Assembly: GCA_050014415.1 (NCBI GenBank)
Contig: JBEKDJ010000005.1
Span: 1-35,616, forward strand
DNA: 35,616 bases
Origin: JBEKDJ01 sp050014415
GTDB taxonomy: Bacteria; Desulfobacterota; BSN033; UBA1163
Direction of reading: 5' to 3'
Shown: piece by piece, positions 25,910 through 31,975 of the stretch
Layout of the letters: every line of letters starts with the position of its first letter
Position numbering within the stretch: position 1 is the stretch's first letter
Program-made: the position numbers and the translations under genes
The notes under the pieces: generated by a model
Databases searched by the model: none
The model's input: the letters and a program-made list of their open reading frames with translations, nothing else
Told to the model about the DNA's origin: nothing

Positions 25910-26101
25910 CTACTTCTTGGTAGCTTCAGGTGCTGCCGGAGCAGGCGTTGCTTCAGGTGCTGCTGGAGCCGGCGCTTCTGCAGGTTTCGCTTCCTCTTTC
26001 GCCGGTGGTGTCTCTGGAGTCTTGGCTTTGCACCCAACCCCCATAGCGACAAAATTGATCACCAAAGCCAGCGCGAGTAAAAGAAAAATCCACTTCTTCA
26101 T
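25910..26101 (-). CDS. Small Ala/Pro-rich lipoprotein
   Basis: 63 residues: a type II signal peptide (KK, then a hydrophobic stretch to residue 20) and a lipobox-like GVGC with the lipidated cysteine at C24. The mature part is only 40 residues of Lys, Glu, Pro and Ala with a duplicated APAAPEAT unit, encoded by an imperfect 20-bp direct repeat at 25923-25942 and 25950-25969. The glycine at -3 is unusual for a lipobox. A perfect Shine-Dalgarno, AAAGGAGGTGA, stands 8 bases before the ATG; the same string precedes the secreted-protein gene at 35204. Function unknown; similar short lysine/alanine/proline lipoproteins sit in the outer membrane or bind peptidoglycan. It appears monocistronic with its own terminator. 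Confidence 0.75.
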   Translation of the reverse strand: MKKWIFLLLALALVINFVAMGVGCKAKTPETPPAKEEAKPAEAPAPAAPEATPAPAAPEATKK

Positions 26102-26223
26102 ATGCCTTCACCTCCTTTCTGATTGAGACGGGAACCTTCTCCTTTTTTCCCCGCACCACGTGAAGTCGCATTCTTCAAAGCATTCGGTTGCATCATGCAT
26201 CAGACTGCCTAGCTCGAAGAATG

Positions 26224-26248
26224 CCGCACCTTCTAAGAGAAGGTGCGG
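26224..26248 (-). terminator. Perfect 10-bp hairpin at the end of the receiver gene
   Basis: CCGCACCTTC and GAAGGTGCGG (minus strand) pair perfectly around a 5-base loop. The stem overlaps the stop codon of the receiver gene (26233-26235). The following CATTCTTCG is only modestly T-rich, so termination is likely but may be incomplete. Confidence 0.55.
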
Positions 26249-26637
26249 GGCTTCCCCGAAGAAGAAGTCCTCACTTCATCGAGAGGGAAAATCTCCCGAA
26301 TGACTCTCCTTAGTAATCTTGGTTCGACAGGCTTTTTGATGATACGACGAATGCCTATATTTTTCAAGCGGGTCCTGAGTTCATCCGTGACCAAAGGGGA
26401 AATCAACATGAAACGATCGGTCCATCTCTTTAGGAGCGGAAACCATCTCTCCAAGACCTCGATGTCCACATCCGCCAAAATCATTCCATCTTCCATGTCT
26501 CTTTTTCTCTTTTCGAGTTGAGAGAAATCTTCGATCTCTTCCACATGAAAACCGTATTTCTTTAAAATCTTGTTTAAGCTGAGCCGAACAAATTCATCCC
26601 TGTCGAGGATAAACGCCCATCTCTCTTTTTCCTTCAT
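26233..26637 (-). CDS. Stand-alone response-regulator receiver protein
   Basis: 134 residues covering one receiver domain and a short polar tail, without an output domain. Conserved positions are present: acidic pair D12/D14, phospho-acceptor D56 in ILADVDI, S80, and K102 in IIKKP. The match is diverged from the adjacent NtrC-type receivers (ILDRDE in place of VEDD), but phosphorylation should be possible. It might act as a phosphate sink or a partner for one of the two histidine kinases encoded nearby (inference). No Shine-Dalgarno precedes the ATG at 26637, so translation may be weak or leaderless. A hairpin overlaps the stop codon. Confidence 0.75.
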   Translation of the reverse strand: MKEKERWAFILDRDEFVRLSLNKILKKYGFHVEEIEDFSQLEKRKRDMEDGMILADVDIEVLERWFPLLKRWTDRFMLISPLVTDELRTRLKNIGIRRIIKKPVEPRLLRRVIREIFPLDEVRTSSSGKPRTFS

Positions 26638-26651
26638 ACATGGGTTTGTAT

Positions 26652-26667
26652 ATCAAAATTCATGCCA
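26652..26667 (-). promoter_or_regulatory. Weak sigma-54-like promoter before the receiver gene
   Basis: Minus-strand TGGCAT-N5-TTGAT resembles TGGCAC-N5-TTGCA with correct GG spacing, but the -12 GC reads GA. It lies 15 bases before the ATG at 26637, which would make the transcript nearly leaderless. Confidence 0.2.
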
Positions 26668-26813
26668 ATCTTTTCAAAAAAGGATTTGAACAATGATCTG
26701 AAAAACATAATGATATTAATAATTTAAGCTTTTACCCTCTCCATTTTCTATCTTTATCCATAATCTTCACAAAGAAAAAGAGGGAAAAAAGGCATCCTGT
26801 TCTTACCAAACAT

Positions 26814-26869
26814 GCGACAAAATGCCTCTGTTTCTGAACTCGCTCTTGATAACTGTGACATTTTGCCGC
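26814..26869 (-). repeat. Inverted repeat GCGGCAAAATG / CATTTTGTCGC
   Basis: Arms of 11 bases pair with one G-U that works only in minus-strand RNA; the loop is 34 bases. Each half (GCGACAAAATG-like) could also be a protein-binding half-site. It lies about 220 bases downstream of the NtrC-type regulator gene. Confidence 0.4.
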
Positions 26870-27072
26870 TCTTCTTCAGACCATGGTTCGCTTCGTTCAA
26901 AATTGCCATAGTGGAATGGTCGAATCTTGGAACAAAAGGGAAGATAACTTCATTGATTCTGTGGTCATTCCATTCTTTCAACCCGATCTTCCATTATTGC
27001 AATATTCCATCACTCCATGTGCCTTGCATGAGAATACCGCTTTCAAGTGATTCTAAGTCGCAATAGGTCGTA

Positions 27073-27088
27073 AAGGTTCCGAAACCTT
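27073..27088 (-). terminator. Short hairpin directly after the NtrC-type regulator
   Basis: AAGGTT, loop TCGG, AACCTT on the minus strand, immediately after the stop codon at 27092-27094. The stem is only six pairs and the U-tract is poor, so it is a weak terminator candidate. Confidence 0.3.
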
Positions 27089-27091
27089 CAA

Positions 27092-28459
27092 TTACTCTGA
27101 GGCCAAAGGAGATTCTTCTATCTCTTCCATTTTACGATGAATCGTTCGGACGTTAATTCCAAGTAACTGTGCTGCTCGACGCTTATTTCCTCTCGTTGCT
27201 TTGAGGGTTTGTACTAATATCTCTCTCTCGACTTCTTCAAGAGGCGTGCCGATTCTGATCTGGATCACTTCAGGTTTCCCTTTCGAATCTCGGATTTCTT
27301 GAGGAAGATGGGAGATATCGATTATCTCTGGGCTATGGATGACTAAGATCGATTCGATGGTATTTTCCAATTCTCTAACATTACCCGTCCATTCGTAATC
27401 GGCGAAGAGGTTCATGGCCCTCTGGGAAATGCCCTTGACCGCCATATGATATTTTCTATTATACTTCTCAATAAAGAAATTGACCAGAAAGGGAATATCT
27501 TCCCTTCGATCTTTCAATAGGGGAAGTCTGATATTGACGACATTCAAACGATAGAAGAGATCCTCCCTAAAAGTCCCCTTCCTAACTGCGTCCTGAAGAT
27601 CTCGGTTACTCGCAGCAATAATTCGGATATTGACTTTGATCGTCTTATTTCCTCCCACCCTCTCAAATTCACCTTCTTGAAGGACACGCAGAAGTTTAAT
27701 CTGTGTGGAGGGAGGAATATCCTCCACTTCATCCAGAAACAATGTCCCATTGTGAGCCAGTTCAAATCGGCCCTTCCGAGAAGTGACGGCCCCGGTGAAG
27801 GCCCCCTTCTCATGACCGAAAAGCTCGCTCTCGATGATCCCCTCGCTTAGGGAGGCGCAACTAACCTTGATGAAAGGCATGGCTGCACGCGGACTCTGGT
27901 AATGAATCGCGTTTGCAATGAGTTCCTTGCCCGTTCCGCTTTCGCCAATGATGAGAACGGAGCTATCATAGGGTGCGATGTGGTGGATGAGTTCAAAGAC
28001 TTTTATCATCTTCTCGCTTCTTCCGATGATATTTCTGAAATGGAATTTGTCCTCTAATTTCAAGCGTAGGTCTCGGTTTTGGAGGACCAGGGTCTGTTTC
28101 TCCAGTGCCCTTTCTACCACTAAAGAGATCACCCTTGGGTTGATCGGCTTTTCAATGAATTCAAAGGCACCCAATTTCATCGCCTGAACCGCCTTTTCAA
28201 TCGTCCCCTGGGCGGAGATGACGATGACCTCCGTCTCTGGCTTGAGAGCCTTCACCGCTTCCAACAGCTCGATACCATCCATCTTTGGCATCACCAGATC
28301 GGTGATTACCAAATCGGCCGCCGCTTGGCGGAAGAGATGGAGGGCTCCTTTTCCGTTCGAAGCGAGGCGTATGGCATACCCCTTCTTTTTCAGAAGAAGA
28401 CGGATACTCTCCCCAACGTTCGGATCGTCTTCTACAATTAAGATGGTCTTGTTTTCCAT
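27092..28459 (-). CDS. NtrC-family sigma-54-dependent response regulator
   Basis: 455 residues: receiver domain (1-120; D11, D12, phospho-acceptor D54, K104), AAA+ sigma-54 activation domain (about 142-380) with Walker A GESGTGKE at 172-179, the sigma-54 contact loop GAFTGA at 219-224, Walker B LFLDEVED, and an arginine-finger region FREDLFYRL, then a Fis-type helix-turn-helix (RGNKRRAAQLLGINVRTIHRK) at the end. Once phosphorylated it should oligomerise, hydrolyse ATP and open sigma-54 promoters. It follows the PAS histidine kinase after a 108-bp spacer containing an inverted repeat; that kinase is its probable partner. Target genes are not identified. Confidence 0.95.
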   Translation of the reverse strand: MENKTILIVEDDPNVGESIRLLLKKKGYAIRLASNGKGALHLFRQAAADLVITDLVMPKMDGIELLEAVKALKPETEVIVISAQGTIEKAVQAMKLGAFEFIEKPINPRVISLVVERALEKQTLVLQNRDLRLKLEDKFHFRNIIGRSEKMIKVFELIHHIAPYDSSVLIIGESGTGKELIANAIHYQSPRAAMPFIKVSCASLSEGIIESELFGHEKGAFTGAVTSRKGRFELAHNGTLFLDEVEDIPPSTQIKLLRVLQEGEFERVGGNKTIKVNIRIIAASNRDLQDAVRKGTFREDLFYRLNVVNIRLPLLKDRREDIPFLVNFFIEKYNRKYHMAVKGISQRAMNLFADYEWTGNVRELENTIESILVIHSPEIIDISHLPQEIRDSKGKPEVIQIRIGTPLEEVEREILVQTLKATRGNKRRAAQLLGINVRTIHRKMEEIEESPLASE

Positions 28460-28484
28460 TCCTCTAAATGGTCCTGAGTCATCT

Positions 28485-28557
28485 AGTTCGGAGTTCGGCG
28501 TGTTGCGGTTTGAAATCCAACAAAAATCTTGTCCTCCGAACTCATCCCTCCGAACTC
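28485..28557. repeat. Inverted word repeat (AGTTCGGAG) between kinase and regulator
   Basis: AGTTCGGAG from 28485, followed by a second overlapping GAGTTCGG, faces two copies of CTCCGAACT (28534-28542 and 28548-28556). Alternative stems of nine perfect pairs are possible. It occupies most of the 108-bp spacer of the kinase-regulator operon. Confidence 0.65.
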
Positions 28558-28567
28558 CAAACTCAAT

Positions 28568-29653
28568 TTATGCCTTCTGGCTGAGGGGAATTCTTATCCT
28601 AAAGATAGAGCCCTTATTGATCTCGCTTTTCGCGGAGATCTCTCCGTGATGATCTAAGACAATCTTTTTGGCGATGGAGAGCCCTAATCCAGACCCCATC
28701 GGCTTCGTGCTGAACATGAAATCGAAGACCCTTGGGAGATGCTCCTTTGAAATCCCCACACCGTTATCCTGCAGGACGATGAATATATTCTTCTTTGAAC
28801 CCCGCGTGAAGAGATGGATCTCGCCCCTCTCAGAGACCGCTTGAATACTATTGATGAGGAGGTTCGAGATGGCTAGACTGATTTGGCTGACATCGACCCT
28901 TAACAAGGGTAACTTCTTCTGAAAGTGAGGTTCAATCCGCGCATTCTTCATTTGTGCATCCGGCCCCAAAAGCCGGACGATCGAGTCCAACACTTCGTTC
29001 AATTGAACCCACTCGAATTTTGGAGGTGGGAGACGATTGAAATCCAAGAAATCTTTTAGATTATTCTCCAACCGCAGGGTCTCGTAGCTGATGAAACTGA
29101 GCAGAGAGAGGATCTCATCTTTCTGCTGAAGATGCGCCTCTGACATCAACTCCTCCCTCAACAATTCAATATTGATGTTCAGAGAACTCAAAGGATTCCG
29201 AATCTCATGGGCCATCCATCTGGCCAAGAGTCCGATGGTGGAGAGATCTCTACTCTTGCTGATCTCCCTCGAGAGGAGACCTTTTTCAGTGACATCGGCA
29301 AATGTAGCGATGCACCCCAAGAAGTCACCACCCTTTGCGAAAATGGGATAAAAGCTACAATGGAGAATGCGTGTCTCCCTTTCTCCAGAGGGAGTGTGAG
29401 GAACCTGGATCGCCAGTTCAATATCGTGATCACTTTCTTTCTTTTCATAAACGGAATCGAAGTGTTTTCGGATGTTTCGATAGGGGATTTCCCGCTGCAA
29501 TCTTTTTCCCAACACCTTCTTTCCTCTGATCTGAAAATATTCTTCTGCCATCCGATTAAAGATTCGGATTCGTCCCTCGGCATCTGCAAAGACCACGGCT
29601 TCCCTCAGATTCCTCAAAAGAATCTCATAGAGATTATGTTCTGCCGGATTCAC
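28568..29653 (-). CDS. NtrB-like PAS sensor histidine kinase (cytoplasmic)
   Basis: 361 residues without membrane helices. A PAS domain fills about 8-125 (NLREAVVFADAEGRIRIFN, then GCIATFADVTE). The dimerisation/phosphoacceptor box is MAHEIRNPLSSL with H149. The ATPase domain has NLLINSIQA (N box), DNGVGIS (G1) and GSGLGLSIA (G2). It should sense an intracellular signal through PAS and phosphorylate the NtrC-type regulator encoded next. The start is GTG at 29653, with AAAGGAGG about 12 bases upstream, a rather long spacing. It follows the second Ddl-like ligase gene by 76 bases, with a hairpin in the gap, so ligase, kinase and regulator may form one operon. Confidence 0.92.
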   Translation of the reverse strand: MNPAEHNLYEILLRNLREAVVFADAEGRIRIFNRMAEEYFQIRGKKVLGKRLQREIPYRNIRKHFDSVYEKKESDHDIELAIQVPHTPSGERETRILHCSFYPIFAKGGDFLGCIATFADVTEKGLLSREISKSRDLSTIGLLARWMAHEIRNPLSSLNINIELLREELMSEAHLQQKDEILSLLSFISYETLRLENNLKDFLDFNRLPPPKFEWVQLNEVLDSIVRLLGPDAQMKNARIEPHFQKKLPLLRVDVSQISLAISNLLINSIQAVSERGEIHLFTRGSKKNIFIVLQDNGVGISKEHLPRVFDFMFSTKPMGSGLGLSIAKKIVLDHHGEISAKSEINKGSIFRIRIPLSQKA

Positions 29654-29686
29654 TTGAGTATCTGGCCTCCTTTAGGTCGAAACCTT

Positions 29687-29721
29687 CCACACTCTCGGTC
29701 TTTTTGAATCTCAGAGTGCGG
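29687..29721 (-). other. Hairpin between ligase and histidine-kinase genes
   Basis: Minus-strand CCGCACTCT and AGAGTGTGG pair over nine bases, including one G-U that forms only in minus-strand RNA. The loop is 17 bases including AAAAA. It may tune expression between the two genes or block an RNase; there is no U-tract. Confidence 0.45.
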
Positions 29722-29729
29722 CGTCTGCT

Positions 29730-30731
29730 TTATCTCTCCATCATACCGTATCGCTTCAACGCGTGATTGAAAATTGCTCTTGTCAACTGGGCATAATCCC
29801 ATCCCATGCGCCTTGCCATGATCGGAAGGTCTCCATAGACGGGGGAAAGGCCTGGAAGGGGATTGATCTCCAGAAAGTAAGCTCTTTGGTCTTCCCCAAC
29901 CCGAATGTCCACCCTCGATACGTCTCGGCACTCCAGGACACGATAGGATCGGAGAGCCACTTCCTCGATCTTCTGTAAGAGATTCTTTTCAATCAAAGGA
30001 GGGCAGTGGTATTGAACTGTCTTTTCCCAATCCCTCTTTACCTCCAAAGAGTAAATGGCTTCGTCCAGGGGTTTCCCCTTGATCTCAATCTGCATGACAC
30101 CGAGTACAGAAGGGTTCTCATTGCCAAGGATACCAACGGTAAATTCCGGACCCTTGACAAACTCCTCTACGAGAACGGGAGAATGATAGTTTTCCAAAAG
30201 CCATCTTGTCTTCTCCTCCAAGGCTCGAGGGTCTAAAATCTTTGAATCCAATCGAACGCCTTTGCTCGATCCCTCATAACATAACTTCACGAAAAGGGGA
30301 TAACGAAGGTCCAAACCCTTGAGATCCTCTAACCGTTCCACCTTCCTAAACCGGGGGGTGGGGATATTTTCGCTCGTCACCACCTTCTTCGCCATCGACT
30401 TATCCAAAGTGAGGGAGAGCGTAAGGGGATCGGAACCTGTATAAGGGATGTTCAGAAATTCCAAGAGGGCAGGAACATGAGCCTCTCGATTTCGACCTCG
30501 AAGCCCTTCCGCAATGTTGAACACAATATCGACCGGGTTTTGCCTTAACCGGTCGATCAGGTCGGCGTCTCCCCCAAGTTTGATCACCTCGTATCCATCG
30601 CCTACAAGCACGTCGCGGATGGCGTCGATTGTCTCCTCTGAATCGAACTCCTCCAAAGTATCGACTGGCTGATCTTCTTGATGAGGAAAATCCTTCCTTA
30701 AATTGTAAGCAATCCCTACTCTCAATTTCAT
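29730..30731 (-). CDS. Second Ddl-like ATP-grasp ligase
   Basis: 333 residues from the ATG at 30731; a TTG 42 codons upstream would add a stretch with no family resemblance. ATP-grasp fold as in the kamA-linked paralogue: IPYTGS at 95-100, FVKL with K149, phosphate loop EGSSKGV at 153-159, LVEEFVKGPEFTV at 187-199, R273 in SRVDIR, and E288/N290 in LEINPLPGLSP. The phosphate loop EGSS is closer to real Ddl than the EDGS of its paralogue, but the N-terminal segment and the second-substrate site again differ from D-Ala-D-Ala ligase. It may join amino acids into a dipeptide or tag; substrate unknown. There is no Shine-Dalgarno at 30731. It is transcribed with the PAS kinase and divergently from tatC. 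Confidence 0.8.
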   Translation of the reverse strand: MKLRVGIAYNLRKDFPHQEDQPVDTLEEFDSEETIDAIRDVLVGDGYEVIKLGGDADLIDRLRQNPVDIVFNIAEGLRGRNREAHVPALLEFLNIPYTGSDPLTLSLTLDKSMAKKVVTSENIPTPRFRKVERLEDLKGLDLRYPLFVKLCYEGSSKGVRLDSKILDPRALEEKTRWLLENYHSPVLVEEFVKGPEFTVGILGNENPSVLGVMQIEIKGKPLDEAIYSLEVKRDWEKTVQYHCPPLIEKNLLQKIEEVALRSYRVLECRDVSRVDIRVGEDQRAYFLEINPLPGLSPVYGDLPIMARRMGWDYAQLTRAIFNHALKRYGMMER

Positions 30732-30845
30732 TTTACAAATGTCGGCCGACTCTATTTCGATATACTCTTGTTTGAAATCTTTGTCAACATCGATCTCGCA
30801 ATTTTGCCGATCTTTCTCTACGAGATCTTTTATGTTACATTGCAG

Positions 30846-30862
30846 GTGACTCGACAAGTCAC
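30846..30862. promoter_or_regulatory. Palindrome in the ligase/tatC divergent region
   Basis: GTGACT, spacer CGACA, AGTCAC. This is a compact symmetric site 115 bases before the ligase start and could be an operator. Similar GTGACTCGT words occur near the aspS start (about 21707-21730), so a repeat-family origin is also possible. Confidence 0.35.
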
Positions 30863-30916
30863 GTCAAGATGAATCATCTCCAAGAAAGTTGATAAGATTA
30901 CAAGGAGTCAAGGGGC

Positions 30917-30969
30917 CAAGGATTCGAGTGAAACGGTCTAGAAAAAGAGATCGCTCGCTTGGATCCTTG
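30917..30969 (+). promoter_or_regulatory. 15-bp leader hairpin upstream of tatC
   Basis: CAAGGATTCGAGTGA (30917-30931) pairs with TCGCTTGGATCCTTG (ends 30969). All 15 positions pair in plus-strand RNA with three G-U wobbles; read as minus-strand RNA the same three would be A-C mismatches. The hairpin is therefore probably selected in the tatC transcript. It ends 24 bases before the tatC ATG, which has no good Shine-Dalgarno. Confidence 0.5.
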
Positions 30970-30993
30970 AATGCTTGTTAGGCATCTAAAATC

Positions 30994-31767
30994 ATGATAA
31001 ACCGAGAAACGATCTTCCGTTCCCTGGAGAGGTTACGAAAAGGACTCCTTCAAATCATCCTCACCTTTGTCCTGTTAGGAATCGCTATCTTCCCATTTTC
31101 CAAGACACTGCTTCGTCAGCTCTATGAAACAAATCTAAGAGTTGACTTAGTTGCCGAGCCTAATTCAAAAGTCTCTCTGGTGGCCTTTGCCATTCCTGAG
31201 GCTTTTCTCTCCCTCCTCAAACTCACCCTTTATGCGAGTCTCTTTCTCTCGATTCCGATCATCTTCTACCAGATCTGGAAATCCTTTGCCCCTCTGTTTA
31301 GGTTGAAGGAATTGAAATCCACTCTCCCTATCCTTCTGACCTCTCTCGCCCTTTTTTATCTCGGAGCTTCCTTTTGCTATTTTGTCACATTGCCTTTCGG
31401 TGTCAAGTTCCTCATCGGATATCAATCCGTGCACATCAAGCCGATGATCTCTGTAGGAAAGTACGTCTCCTTCTGTGCCGTTTTTATCTTTGGCTTTGGC
31501 CTCACCTTCGAGCTTCCTCTCATTCTCGCCTTATTGAGCTACATCAGAGTCGTCAATGCGGCGTTTTTGAGTCGAAACCGGAAGTATGCTATCCTCCTCA
31601 TTGCGATCGTGGCAGCCGTCGTCACGCCAACCCCGGATGTATTCAACATGGCCCTAATGGGAGTCCCTCTTTACATCCTATTCGAGATTGGGGTTATCCT
31701 GGTCAAGATCATCGAGCGAAAGAGGGCCGGAGCGGAGGCGCCCCCTACAAAAAAAGTGTCTATTTGA
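30994..31767 (+). CDS. tatC: Twin-arginine translocase subunit TatC
   Basis: 257 residues, six predicted membrane helices. TatC recognises twin-arginine signal peptides of folded proteins and forms the receptor part of the Tat translocase. Seen: N-terminal cytoplasmic SLERLRKG with E12 at the usual signal-peptide-contact glutamate, FYQIWKSFAPLFRLKE at 91-106, and FELP with E173 in the fourth helix region. Charged C-terminal tail. No tatA or tatB is adjacent, so pore subunits must be encoded elsewhere. It is followed by a HAMP kinase and an NtrC-type regulator in the same direction, separated by a large palindromic repeat; whether they share a transcript is open. Translation start is weakly supported, preceded only by TTAGG and a leader hairpin. 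Confidence 0.9.
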   Translation: MINRETIFRSLERLRKGLLQIILTFVLLGIAIFPFSKTLLRQLYETNLRVDLVAEPNSKVSLVAFAIPEAFLSLLKLTLYASLFLSIPIIFYQIWKSFAPLFRLKELKSTLPILLTSLALFYLGASFCYFVTLPFGVKFLIGYQSVHIKPMISVGKYVSFCAVFIFGFGLTFELPLILALLSYIRVVNAAFLSRNRKYAILLIAIVAAVVTPTPDVFNMALMGVPLYILFEIGVILVKIIERKRAGAEAPPTKKVSI

Positions 31768-31800
31768 CTTTTTAAAAAACGTTCTGATGAGTTATGAAGC

Positions 31801-31945
31801 ACCAAATACCCATGACCAAACATCAAATTCCAAGCTCCAAATAAATCCCAATATCCAATAATCAATAATTCAACATTGTTTGGTTATTGAATTCGGATAT
31901 TGGTTATTATTTGATTATTGGTGCTTGGTCATTGGTAATTTGTCA
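31801..31945. repeat. Long imperfect palindrome of ATTGG/CCAAT words
   Basis: Two arms of roughly 60 bases face each other around 31875. Left-arm elements such as CCCATGACCAAAC, CAAATAAATCCCAATATCC and CAATAATCAATAATTC have complements GCTTGGTCATTGG, GGATATTGGTTATTATTTG and TTATTGAATTC in the right arm. It is strongly AT-rich compared with flanking genes. It is a non-coding mobile-type or slippage-built repeat, resembling CCAATA-word repeats of some environmental bacteria (from memory). Confidence 0.75.
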
Positions 31946-31975
31946 CATTACTTACGGCGTCCGCATCATAGGGAG

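Larger units (their letters stand above)
26638..27091. other. 454 bp non-coding stretch with inverted repeats
   Basis: This stretch lies between the NtrC-type regulator gene and the receiver gene. No open frame has a ribosome binding site. It holds a short hairpin at the regulator's end (27073-27088), degenerate TGGAAT/ATTCCA words (about 26907-27018), an 11-bp inverted repeat (26814-26869), and a weak sigma-54-like site (26652-26667). Confidence 0.5.

Noticed and set aside
26195..26210. Sigma-54-like AGGCAG...TGCAT before the lipoprotein gene
   Set aside because: Only 9 bases separate GG and GC, where 10 are needed, and the -24 element is off consensus.
31880..31975. N-terminal extension of the HAMP kinase starting at ATG 31880
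   Set aside because: The 32 codons are encoded by one arm of the palindromic repeat and resemble no sensor-kinase N-terminus.
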